Assembly: GCF_052180255.1 (NCBI RefSeq) | Contig: NZ_CP197466.1 | Coordinates: 3,410,001-3,474,000 of the forward strand | DNA: 64,000 nt | Direction: 5' to 3' | DNA from: Paenibacillus_AM sp052180255 | Lineage (GTDB): Bacteria; Bacillota; Bacilli; Paenibacillales; NBRC-103111 | Shown: positions 34,695 through 42,929 of the stretch, in pieces | How the letters are laid out: every line of letters begins with the position of its first letter | Numbering within the stretch: the first letter of the stretch is position 1 | Translations under genes and position numbers: made by a program | Notes under the pieces: generated by a model | Told to the model about the DNA's origin: nothing | What the model saw: only the letters and a program-made list of their open reading frames with translations | Databases searched by the model: none

Positions 34695-36041
34695 TTACAA
34701 ATATTTAAATTCAATTGAGAACGCCTTGCCGCTGTAGGTATACGAATAACCGAGATTAGAATGACCCGATAACGCAGCTAGCACGTCGCTCAATTTACTT
34801 CCTTCATACGCGGTCTTGAACTTCAGTCCTGTCTCACGATTTGCGATAGCGGTATGAATACGTGTCTTTAGTTCTGCAGCACTATGCAAGGCCAATCCTT
34901 TATATTCATAATAATCATATTTCGTTTCCGTTGCTGCCGGCCATTTGGTCGTATCCCATGAATGATTAAGGGCGAGTTCCTTATCTGTGATGTTAAAGTA
35001 ACTGTATACGATCCTGCCCTCCTTATCCGGTACAGGGTCATCCCATGTCACATCTAAATTATAATAAGCACCATCGATTTTAACCTTATTCCATGCATGA
35101 GCTCCACCGTTGCCATAACCGGTTACGATCTGTGACTCAATGCCTGCCAGCTCAAGAAGTAAATGAGCCGCTTCTGCGTAGCCTTCGCAGACTGCTGTCC
35201 CATTGAAAAAAACGCCATAGGCACTGTAGGATTCGCTGGGCACCGTATTTTTCAGGTAATTATCGTAATCATAAGCAGTATGTAACACAATATAATCATG
35301 AATAGCAAGCTCTTTCTCCATCTCACTCATGCCGGGCTTGATAAGCTTATCAACAATGCGAACCGCTTCATCATAAATCTTTTTCGACCCAGGATCCTGC
35401 TTATTACTAACACGAACCGTTCCTTTTCCATATTGATCAAGTATGCGAAATGCCAATGAATAAATTTGTTCCCGTGAAGCATGGTCCTGAGGCCGGAACA
35501 AGATTTCATCCTTTAACACCGTTCCCTGTAGAATTCCTTCCTTCGCAAGCTTAACCGCAGCCTCCTTTGCCCAGCTGGAGATGCTTCCAGCATCACTAAA
35601 TCGGATCACTGAACCGCCCTTTAAACTTACCGATAGGCCTGCTTTTTGAAGGACAAGATCCAGCATGACCGCAAGTTCCTCACGTGTAACACGCTCTTTC
35701 GGTTCAAAACGCTGTTCACCTGTCCCTTTAACGATTCCAATGGCATATGCTTTTAAGACATCTTCATCCTTCGTATCACGGAACGGGCTCACGTCTGGTA
35801 CAGGAATCTTTTTCCCTGACAATCTTTCATATAATCGAACCAAGACTTGACTAAGCTCTCCCCTTGTAATCGATTGTTGATATTGATTCATGAGACTGGC
35901 AGGAACTAAATCTTGTCCCGCCGCTTTGGTGACATCCGCCTTTGCCCAATCACTCGGTTCATTGATGTTATTAGCCGAAGCGACCGCAGTCTGTGCCGAG
36001 AGCATATGGATAAGCAGGATGCCCGCTATGTATTTCTTCAT
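34695..36041 (-). CDS. SLH-domain surface protein with transglutaminase-like domain
   Basis: About 448 residues from ATG 36041: a signal peptide (MKKYIAGILLIHMLSAQTAVA cut at residue ~20), three SLH-type repeats (about 25-200; e.g. VSPFRDTKDEDVLKAYA and RFSDAGSISSWAKEAA) and a transglutaminase-like domain (about 225-360). The Cys-His-Asp triad is visible in TAVCEGYAEA, GGAHAWNKV and YYNLDVTWDD. SLH repeats bind wall polymers; the catalytic domain is probably a protease or cross-linking enzyme. In-frame ATGs at 36068 and 36095 are alternatives. It converges on mnmM with only 3 bp between stops and no visible terminator. Confidence 0.87.
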   Translation of the reverse strand: MKKYIAGILLIHMLSAQTAVASANNINEPSDWAKADVTKAAGQDLVPASLMNQYQQSITRGELSQVLVRLYERLSGKKIPVPDVSPFRDTKDEDVLKAYAIGIVKGTGEQRFEPKERVTREELAVMLDLVLQKAGLSVSLKGGSVIRFSDAGSISSWAKEAAVKLAKEGILQGTVLKDEILFRPQDHASREQIYSLAFRILDQYGKGTVRVSNKQDPGSKKIYDEAVRIVDKLIKPGMSEMEKELAIHDYIVLHTAYDYDNYLKNTVPSESYSAYGVFFNGTAVCEGYAEAAHLLLELAGIESQIVTGYGNGGAHAWNKVKIDGAYYNLDVTWDDPVPDKEGRIVYSYFNITDKELALNHSWDTTKWPAATETKYDYYEYKGLALHSAAELKTRIHTAIANRETGLKFKTAYEGSKLSDVLAALSGHSNLGYSYTYSGKAFSIEFKYL

Positions 36042-36180
36042 CTTCCCCCTTTTCGAAAATGGTGTCATATTCTTGCTGCCTGTTTTCTTGGACAATTATA
36101 TCTCCCCTTTGATGATGTATTCCATGATATATATCGGAAAATATTTCAAAGTGTATGAGATCAAATAAACATCCATCAAA

Positions 36181-36230
36181 AATCGAAAGGAGTTGGCTTT
36201 GTCATTTCTGACTACCAACTCCCTTCGATT
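36181..36230 (-). terminator. Intrinsic terminator of the radical SAM gene
   Basis: 16-bp stem AATCGAAGGGAGTTGG / CCAACTCCTTTCGATT (one G-U pair on the minus strand), then TTTTTG. Confidence 0.85.
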
Positions 36231-36257
36231 ATTTATTTCTGGTTACATGCGATATAA

Positions 36258-38054
36258 TCAGCACTTTGTCTGCAGTGGAATCTCAGCCATCGGCAATGTA
36301 TAAATGCTTGGCTTGCCTCTGCCATCCGTATGGAAGAAGGAGATTAACAAATACTCCAGACCTGCCGCATGAGAAGCATCTATCTCCTGACTCCACTTAC
36401 CTTGGCTTAAATACATACCCAAATCAAACGGTACTTTCTCAATCATTACATGTTTATGCAGTTCTTTTTCGCTCGTCGGTAGTGCTGCAAAATCTCCACC
36501 TACTGCATCTGGATGCTCAGAAAGGTAACGGATAAGCTCTGATTGGCGAGACTTGTCCATCGTAAAGTCCCACCAAATTTTACGAGGTTTGTATTTATGA
36601 TTCAGGAAATAATCCAGCTTCATTAAACCCTCGATCTTATCCATCCCCTGTGTCCCCCGCTCCACAAGAAAACCATGAAGACGGATAAACAAATCTTCCA
36701 GTTGATGACCAATTTTCTGCCAGCCTCGTGTTTCCCAGTAGTCGCCAAACTGCTGGAAGAAGTCAAATGGTGAAGTAAATTCTTCATGCATGACATATTT
36801 CAGCGTGTGATCCATGCGATGCGCGTTCCAGTATTTTTCCAGCACGTCTTCTACCCGCTTGATACGGACTAAATCCGTGTATGGCAAAATATCATTGCCT
36901 AAAATCTCATACGGCGCATGGTCCATGTACACATAGCCATATTTCTCAGCATCCGCGCGCAATCCGGTACCCCGTAACATTTTCAAAAAACCAAGCTGAA
37001 GTTCTTCTGGTCCTAATGCAAATACCTCATTAAATGTATTGCGGAAAGAATCATAATTCTCTTCAGGCAAACCTGCAATCAGATCCAAATGCTGATCAAT
37101 CTTGCCACTGTCCTTCACCATGGTCACTGTGCGTGTTAACTTACTGAAATTCTGACGACGCTTCACAAGCGAATTTGTCAGATCATTCGTCGATTGCACA
37201 CCAATCTCAAAGCGGAAAACGCCAGGTGGGGCATTCTCAGCCAAGTAATCGAGCACTTCAGGACGCATAATGTCCGCAGTAATTTCAAATTGGAACACAC
37301 ATCCGCGGTGATTCTCAATGAGGAACTCGAACATTTCCATCGCGTAATCACGCTTAATATTAAACGTCCGATCAACGAATTTTATCAGCTTCGCGCCTGC
37401 ATCAATTAAATACAGAATATCTGATTTCGTTCGTTCAATATCAAAATATCGGACCCCAACTTCAATGGACGATAAACAAAATTGGCAAGAAAATGGACAG
37501 CCACGGCTCGTCTCAAAATAGACAACACGATTACCAAGCGCAGCCACGTCTTCTTGAAACCGATACGGCGATGGAATATCATTCAGATCGAGCTTCGGTC
37601 TGCCAGGAGTGAGGATCACCTCACCATTTTTCCGATAAGCTACACCATATACAAAATGATACTTTTGCGTAGTCGATAGCTCTTGCAATAAGTGATGTAA
37701 AGTCTCCTCACCCTCACCCATTACGATGAAATCAACCTCAGGTATCCGATTCATCCAATACTCGGTGTCATAAGACACCTCAGGCCCACCAAGTACGATC
37801 GTCAGCTCAGGCATGATCTTCTTAATCGTCTGAATTACCTTGATCGTCTCTTCAATGTTCCAAATGTAACACGAAAAACCCAGTACAGTTGGCTGCTTCT
37901 GGAACAATTCCGAAACAATGTGCATGACTGGGTCTTTAATTGTATATTCCGCGATTTCCACGTCAAAATCTTTTTCGCAAAACGCCTTTAAACAACGCAA
38001 TGCTAAAGAAGTGTGAATATATTTCGCATTTAACGTACTTACTACGACTTTCAT
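36258..38054 (-). CDS. B12-binding-domain radical SAM protein (DUF4080-type)
   Basis: 598 residues. A cobalamin-binding-like Rossmann domain (about 1-140; GFSCYIWNIEE, VLGGPEVSYD) is followed by a radical SAM barrel with CPFSCQFC (about 190-197) and a C-terminal DUF4080-like region with YKPRKIWWDF. Proteins of this type often methylate unactivated carbons or rearrange small molecules, but this subgroup has no established substrate. It stands alone with a terminator. The N-terminal domain lacks an obvious DxHxxG cobalamin-ligand motif, so B12 binding is uncertain. Confidence 0.85.
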   Translation of the reverse strand: MKVVVSTLNAKYIHTSLALRCLKAFCEKDFDVEIAEYTIKDPVMHIVSELFQKQPTVLGFSCYIWNIEETIKVIQTIKKIMPELTIVLGGPEVSYDTEYWMNRIPEVDFIVMGEGEETLHHLLQELSTTQKYHFVYGVAYRKNGEVILTPGRPKLDLNDIPSPYRFQEDVAALGNRVVYFETSRGCPFSCQFCLSSIEVGVRYFDIERTKSDILYLIDAGAKLIKFVDRTFNIKRDYAMEMFEFLIENHRGCVFQFEITADIMRPEVLDYLAENAPPGVFRFEIGVQSTNDLTNSLVKRRQNFSKLTRTVTMVKDSGKIDQHLDLIAGLPEENYDSFRNTFNEVFALGPEELQLGFLKMLRGTGLRADAEKYGYVYMDHAPYEILGNDILPYTDLVRIKRVEDVLEKYWNAHRMDHTLKYVMHEEFTSPFDFFQQFGDYWETRGWQKIGHQLEDLFIRLHGFLVERGTQGMDKIEGLMKLDYFLNHKYKPRKIWWDFTMDKSRQSELIRYLSEHPDAVGGDFAALPTSEKELHKHVMIEKVPFDLGMYLSQGKWSQEIDASHAAGLEYLLISFFHTDGRGKPSIYTLPMAEIPLQTKC

Positions 38055-38157
38055 ATAATGTCCCCGTTCTTATAGAAAATAGCGTTAGCCAATCGTTATT
38101 ATTCTACACAGAAACGGCTAGCTTTACAAAATAAGAAAGATTCTAATTTCGATTTGG

Positions 38158-38379
38158 TTATAAAATATCATCGTCATCCATATGCGGAGCAATGTATAAC
38201 TGTTCAATCATTTGCGGTTCACGCAATTGCATAAACCACCGATCTGCCAGTAGTTGAAGCTCCGTCTCTAGCGCGGCTATGCGCTCTTGAAGATCACTTT
38301 GCGGGATGAGTTGGTTCCGTAATGTATGTTGAAGAGTCTGCCTTTCTTCAATTTGCTGCATGAGCTGATAGAGAATCAT
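38158..38379 (-). CDS. Small coiled-coil hypothetical protein
   Basis: 73 residues, almost all helical with heptad-like leucines (LQERIAALETELQLLADRW) and an acidic tail DDDDIL. AAAGGAG lies 12 nt upstream of the ATG, a little far. It stands between the radical SAM gene and the ABC-2 genes. No recognised family. Confidence 0.5.
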   Translation of the reverse strand: MILYQLMQQIEERQTLQHTLRNQLIPQSDLQERIAALETELQLLADRWFMQLREPQMIEQLYIAPHMDDDDIL

Positions 38380-38450
38380 AGGGAATATGAGCTCCTTTCT
38401 TTTTTGAAAAAAGATGTCAATAGGCTCAATATTCCCTTTTTCCTCTTATC

Positions 38451-39566
38451 CTACTCCCATTTAAATGTAAAAGAAGCAATGATAAATGCAACGACCATCC
38501 ATATCCCAAGCGTCAAAGCTTCCGACCATACCATCGAGAAATCAGCCCCGACGTTCATAACTTGCCGTAAGGCTGTCGATAAATGAGAAATTGGAATGGC
38601 CTTGACAATGGGTTGTAAAAACTCGGGCATTGATTTAATAGGAAAGAACACTCCTCCTAAGAACATCAGCGGAAAAGAGATAAAACCCGCGATAGGCCCT
38701 GCACTCTCAGGTGTTTTGGCGATGCCTGCAATGATAAAACCAATCGACATGAAAGCTAATGTCCCTAGAACAATAAACAAAATAAGCAGCGCCCATGATC
38801 CATTGATTTGTGCTCCGAACACGAGTGATCCAATAAGGATGAGAATAATCGCTTGAAGTGCATTCAAGATCAGTCGCGCTGTAATTTGAGCACCAATAAA
38901 GGTAGGCGCTCTTAGTGTTGTACTTTGCATACGTCTTAACACACCGCGTTCACGCCATGAAGAAATTTGTCCGGCCACACCATTTAAATTGTTACTCATA
39001 ATCATCATTGCAACAATTCCAGGTACAAGGAAATCCATGTACTTGAGATTCAATCCCTGTACGCCTTCTGTCTGAACGGTAACGATAGGCACAAAGTGAG
39101 CCAGTTGCTTCGAAACCCCATCCACAACACCATTAACGGCGATAATACCTGCTTGTGCACTTGTGTTGGTCTCATCATAAAGAACTTCGAGTTTTGAACC
39201 CGCAGAAGCTGCTATACCCGATGGTTGTTTAGCCAAAGCATCAACTACAGTTCCATATCCCTGTGGAATAATGACGATCAGCTGCATATCCCCATTCTTC
39301 AGATCCTTGGTTGCCTGCTCTTTGTTCTCATAAGTGGTTAGACTCAGCACACCTGTTTTTTCAAAGCTTGATACAAGCTCCTTAGATGTTACGGTATGAT
39401 CAGAATCGATGATTGCCGTTTCTACTGTTTTACCGCCGCCGTTACCCAGCAGTGCGCCAAATATGACCATAAAAAACACAGGAAATAAGAGTGTGAAAAA
39501 TAAAGCCTGTTTGTTCCGAACGAACAACCTTAACTGAGCGATCGTTAATTGCACATATGCCTTCAT
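38451..39566 (-). CDS. ABC-2 type exporter permease
   Basis: 371 residues. One N-terminal transmembrane helix (about 20-42), a large extracytoplasmic domain (about 45-180), then five C-terminal helices, the layout of YhgE/YfiM-type ABC-2 permeases. LVPGIVAMMIMSNNL and PISHLSTALRQVMN are typical. It overlaps the ATPase gene by 4 nt (ATGA), so the two form one exporter. Substrate unknown; drug or lipid efflux is usual for the group. Confidence 0.88.
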   Translation of the reverse strand: MKAYVQLTIAQLRLFVRNKQALFFTLLFPVFFMVIFGALLGNGGGKTVETAIIDSDHTVTSKELVSSFEKTGVLSLTTYENKEQATKDLKNGDMQLIVIIPQGYGTVVDALAKQPSGIAASAGSKLEVLYDETNTSAQAGIIAVNGVVDGVSKQLAHFVPIVTVQTEGVQGLNLKYMDFLVPGIVAMMIMSNNLNGVAGQISSWRERGVLRRMQSTTLRAPTFIGAQITARLILNALQAIILILIGSLVFGAQINGSWALLILFIVLGTLAFMSIGFIIAGIAKTPESAGPIAGFISFPLMFLGGVFFPIKSMPEFLQPIVKAIPISHLSTALRQVMNVGADFSMVWSEALTLGIWMVVAFIIASFTFKWE

Positions 39567-40525
39567 TCTTCTCTCAGACTCCTTCCGGTCATATGTATAA
39601 ACACATCTTCTAATGTTGCGGTTCGTGTCTGCAGGTCAGTGAATGTAAGCTGCTCCTCAGTCGTAAGCGCAATAAAACCAAGTAATGTCGCTTGCAGATC
39701 ACTTGTGTACAGCACATACGTGTCTTTCCGCAAGTCGGTCTGCTTCACTCCATCAATCGTCTGGAATTTCGCGAAAAGCCCTTTTTGTGCATCCTCAGAG
39801 TCATGTTCTCGATCTGGTAATCGGAATTCAATGGCATTATCTGATTGCAAAGAGCGCACTAAATTCTCTGGTGTATCTAGTGCTACAACCTTACCCTGAT
39901 CCATTAAACATATCCGATCACAGAGCACATGCGCTTCATCCATATAGTGCGTCGATAAAATAATTGTCTTACCTTGTGATTTGAGTCGTAATACGATGTC
40001 CCATAATGTCCGTCTTGCTTGTGGATCAAGTCCTGTTGTCGGCTCATCAAGGAATAGAACCAAGGGATCGTTCACTAACGCGATCGCAATGGCGAGTCTT
40101 TGTTTTTGACCGCCTGAAAGATGCTTCACGCGATCATTTCTTTTTTCCTGCAAAATCATATCTGTGAGGAGGGGCTCTGTCGGTACAGGATTAGGATAAA
40201 AGCTCGCGTACATTTTAATAATTTCATGCACTTTAAGAAGTTCAAACAGTGAAGTCGATTGCAACTGCACACCGATCACTTCTTTTACTTTCTGCAGTGC
40301 AATTTGGGTATCGAATCCCCCTACAATTGCTGTTCCGCCATCCGGCTTGCGTAAGCCTTCGATCATCTCCATCGTCGTTGTTTTTCCAGCACCATTGGGT
40401 CCGAGCAGTCCGAACACTTCACCCTTTCGCACTTCAAAGCTGACACCATTTACAGCAGTAAAACTGCCGTATTGTTTAACTAGACCTTTCGCCTCGATTA
40501 CAACATCATTCATGTCTAATACCAC
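39563..40525 (-). CDS. ABC transporter ATP-binding protein
   Basis: About 320 residues. Walker A GLLGPNGAGKTT, Q-loop VQLQSTSLFE, signature HLSGGQKQR, Walker B LVLFLDEPTTGLD and LSTHYMDEA are all intact, followed by a ~90-residue C-terminal domain common in drug-export (DrrA-like) ATPases. GTG 40525 has AGAGGGGC 8-9 nt upstream; ATG 40513 lacks a ribosome-binding site. It drives the permease encoded next. Confidence 0.9.
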   Translation of the reverse strand: MVLDMNDVVIEAKGLVKQYGSFTAVNGVSFEVRKGEVFGLLGPNGAGKTTTMEMIEGLRKPDGGTAIVGGFDTQIALQKVKEVIGVQLQSTSLFELLKVHEIIKMYASFYPNPVPTEPLLTDMILQEKRNDRVKHLSGGQKQRLAIAIALVNDPLVLFLDEPTTGLDPQARRTLWDIVLRLKSQGKTIILSTHYMDEAHVLCDRICLMDQGKVVALDTPENLVRSLQSDNAIEFRLPDREHDSEDAQKGLFAKFQTIDGVKQTDLRKDTYVLYTSDLQATLLGFIALTTEEQLTFTDLQTRTATLEDVFIHMTGRSLREE

Positions 40526-40588
40526 TCGTCCATGCCCCTCTCGGAATTTTTCGGTAACATTTTCCAGTATATCACAACAACCTGAAAG

Positions 40589-40602
40589 GAGTGTTAACAC
40601 TC
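40589..40602. promoter_or_regulatory. Perfect 14-bp palindrome between divergent genes
   Basis: GAGTGTTAACACTC, located between the ABC exporter and rluA-type genes and 7 bp before the -35 of the latter. A repressor operator is likely; the regulator is unknown. Confidence 0.5.
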
Positions 40603-40608
40603 GTTATT

Positions 40609-40638
40609 TTGCAGAAACTTTAATTTCCATGGTATAGT
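40609..40638 (+). promoter_or_regulatory. SigA-type promoter of the pseudouridine synthase gene
   Basis: TTGCAG (40609-40614), 18 bp, TATAGT (40633-40638). Confidence 0.6.
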
Positions 40639-40676
40639 TGTAGGTAAAATAAAGCATGATGGAGCGGTTTAACTCT

Positions 40677-41633
40677 ATGAATAGGAAAAAAAATTCTTTT
40701 AGATCGAATATAAGCAAAACAAAAAATTCTAACACTGCAACCGAGAAAGTAACCCGCCTTGCCGTTACAGAGCCAGCCGAACTGATGAACTTCGTCATCG
40801 AAAAATTACCAAGTCGCGGACGTAATTCCATTAAATCCATCCTATCGCGCGGTCAAATTTCTATAAATGGTAAAGCTGTAACACAGTTTAATCATCCCTT
40901 AAAACCTGGTCAGGAAGTCGTAATTAGCTGGGAGAAAATCGTCGAAGAAGTAAAACTAAGCGGTATACGGATCATACATGAGGATGACGACATTATCGTG
41001 ATTCAAAAGGATTCCGGCATGTTGTCTATTGCAACAGCAACTGAAAAAGAAAATACGGCTTATCATCAACTGACTGACCATGTCCGCCGTACGAATCCAA
41101 AAGCACGAATCTTCGTCGTCCATCGACTTGACCGTGATACATCAGGCGTGATGATGTTTGCGAAGAACGAAGAAGCCCAGCAGAAGATGCAAAATGCATG
41201 GCAAGAAGCAGTCGAGGAACGTACGTATGTTGCTCTTGTTGAAGGTGCCGTTAAGCGAGAATCTGGCACGATCACTTCTTGGCTTAAAGAAAGCAAAACG
41301 CTGCTCATGTACTCCAGCCAGTATCCAAACGATGGACAAAAGGCGATAACACACTATAAAGTGCTGCAGCAGAGCCGTGAATTCTCCCTGCTTGAAGTGA
41401 ATCTAGAAACAGGTAGAAAGAATCAAATCCGGGTCCATATGCAAGATATCGGACATCCTGTTGTTGGCGATAAAAAGTACGGTTCCCGTAACAATATGAT
41501 GGGTAGACTTGGCCTTCATGCACGTGTCCTCGCCTTCCAGCATCCAACAACAGGTGAAAAGCTGCGTTTTGAAACGAAAATTCCAGATAAATTCCTGCGT
41601 CCCTTCCAGGAAAACAAAAATAACTCTCGTTAA
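40677..41633 (+). CDS. RluA-family pseudouridine synthase
   Basis: About 318 residues. A basic N-terminus and an S4 RNA-binding domain (about 45-95; GRNSIKSILSRGQISINGK as paired helices and strand) precede the RluA catalytic domain with the aspartate in HRLDRDTSGVMMFAK and LETGRKNQIRVHM. It isomerises uridines in rRNA or tRNA; the exact sites cannot be told. ATG 40677 has GGAGCGG upstream; an ATG at 40656 would leave almost no leader behind the promoter. The terminator overlaps the stop codon. Confidence 0.88.
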   Translation: MNRKKNSFRSNISKTKNSNTATEKVTRLAVTEPAELMNFVIEKLPSRGRNSIKSILSRGQISINGKAVTQFNHPLKPGQEVVISWEKIVEEVKLSGIRIIHEDDDIIVIQKDSGMLSIATATEKENTAYHQLTDHVRRTNPKARIFVVHRLDRDTSGVMMFAKNEEAQQKMQNAWQEAVEERTYVALVEGAVKRESGTITSWLKESKTLLMYSSQYPNDGQKAITHYKVLQQSREFSLLEVNLETGRKNQIRVHMQDIGHPVVGDKKYGSRNNMMGRLGLHARVLAFQHPTTGEKLRFETKIPDKFLRPFQENKNNSR

Positions 41634-41644
41634 TCGAGAGTTAT
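41619..41644 (+). terminator. Terminator overlapping the stop codon
   Basis: AATAACTCTCG-ttaat-CGAGAGTTATT; the stop TAA lies in the loop. A short T-run (ATTTCTTC) follows. Confidence 0.8.
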
Positions 41645-41680
41645 TTCTTCATGTTACACGTTATTTGAATTTCATATCAT

Positions 41681-42196
41681 TTATCTTCTTGTCGAACGTG
41701 TCCAGAAACCACCATGTAATTGAGTCGGCTCCATCGTTACGATGAATGCTTTCGGATCATTTTCCAAAATGGAGTTGTACAGGATCTTCTGATTCTTGCG
41801 TTTGGCAAGTACTTCAAGTACGAGGCGATGACCATCACGACCATCTCCAATCCACGATGTCACGCCATAACCCATATCCCGAAGCCGATTCGGCAAACCG
41901 CTCTCTGGGTCATTTACTATCACTTTCAATGTGACATAACCCAGTGCAATTTTCCCTTCAATCCACGAGCCCACAAGCACGCCTAATCCATATCCACACG
42001 CATATACAATTAGACTAATCGGTTGATTCACATATTGGAGTACCATGTTTAATCCTAGAACATAAATGACAATCTCAAGCGTACTCAGTATGGCGGCCAG
42101 GTACCGCTGACCTTTCAAGGTAAAAATCATACGCAAGGTGAAAAATGAAACGTAAATGATTTGGATGACAAAAATGCTAACCAGAACGCTCAACAT
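41681..42196 (-). CDS. UPF0316/DUF2179 membrane protein (YebE-like)
   Basis: 171 residues: three transmembrane helices (about 5-85) with an IYVSFFTLRMIFTLKG-type start, then a cytoplasmic DUF2179 domain (about 95-165; GYGVTSWIGDGRDG). The architecture is that of the UPF0316 family, of unknown biochemical role. It is convergent with the pseudouridine synthase and divergent from the GNAT gene. Confidence 0.83.
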   Translation of the reverse strand: MLSVLVSIFVIQIIYVSFFTLRMIFTLKGQRYLAAILSTLEIVIYVLGLNMVLQYVNQPISLIVYACGYGLGVLVGSWIEGKIALGYVTLKVIVNDPESGLPNRLRDMGYGVTSWIGDGRDGHRLVLEVLAKRKNQKILYNSILENDPKAFIVTMEPTQLHGGFWTRSTRR

Positions 42197-42230
42197 CGTA
42201 TTGTAGCTCCTATCATGATGTAATTAGATG

Positions 42231-42259
42231 TTGTTTAAGCAATCATTCAACCCTATAAT
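42231..42259 (+). promoter_or_regulatory. SigA promoter of the GNAT gene
   Basis: TTGTTT (42231-42236), 17 bp, TATAAT (42254-42259). Confidence 0.7.
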
Positions 42260-42319
42260 CATAATACAGGAAAATCATAAGTTCAAATGGGCCTACATCT
42301 TCATGAAAAGGGGATCCTT

Positions 42320-42871
42320 ATGCTGACACACGTGATTGATCATCAGCTTTATCTCAAACTTTTCGAACCTAGAGATGCAGAAGCGTTATTCCAGCTTGTT
42401 CAGGCAAACCGAAACTACTTACGGGAGTGGCTCCCTTGGGTGGATGGTACAAGAAGTGTAGATGACACCAAAGCTTTTATTGAAGCCACCTCTGTTCAGT
42501 TCACAAATAATAATGGCTTTACTTCAGGTGTTTATTGGAACTCCACATTATGTGGGATGATCAGCTTTCATGCGATGGATTGGAGCAACAAAAAGACTTC
42601 CCTTGGCTATTGGCTTGCGAAGCCCTATCAAGGACATGGGATCATGACTCGAACATGCCGGGAAATCCTATCTTATGCGTTTACACAACTAGGCATGCAT
42701 CGTGTTGAAATTCGAGCAGGCTTGCACAATTATCGAAGCCGCGCCCTCCCTGAACGACTCGGTTTCACATTTGAAGGAATCGCTAGAGAGTCTGAATGGT
42801 TATATGATCATTACATCGATCACGCGGTATATAGTATGCTTTTCTCTGATTGGATTAATAAGAACGAATAA
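42320..42871 (+). CDS. GNAT acetyltransferase (RimJ/RimL type)
   Basis: 183 residues. The N-terminal LFEPRDAEALFQLVQANR, the acetyl-CoA loop region GYWLAKPYQGHGIMT, and VEIRAGLHNYRSRALPERLGF match ribosomal-protein-serine acetyltransferase-like enzymes (YdaF in Bacillus). It transfers acetyl groups to an amine, possibly a protein N-terminus. ATG 42320 is chosen with AAAAGGGGATCC upstream. Confidence 0.88.
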   Translation: MLTHVIDHQLYLKLFEPRDAEALFQLVQANRNYLREWLPWVDGTRSVDDTKAFIEATSVQFTNNNGFTSGVYWNSTLCGMISFHAMDWSNKKTSLGYWLAKPYQGHGIMTRTCREILSYAFTQLGMHRVEIRAGLHNYRSRALPERLGFTFEGIARESEWLYDHYIDHAVYSMLFSDWINKNE

Positions 42872-42875
42872 AGAA

Positions 42876-42908
42876 AGGACCTGAGCACGGATAAAGTGCT
42901 CAGGTCCT
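42876..42908. terminator. Bidirectional terminator
   Basis: AGGACCTGAGCAC-ggataaa-GTGCTCAGGTCCT with T-rich flanks on both sides; shared by the GNAT gene and the Big_2 protein gene. Confidence 0.9.
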
Positions 42909-42929
42909 CTTTAAGTTATAAAGGATAGC

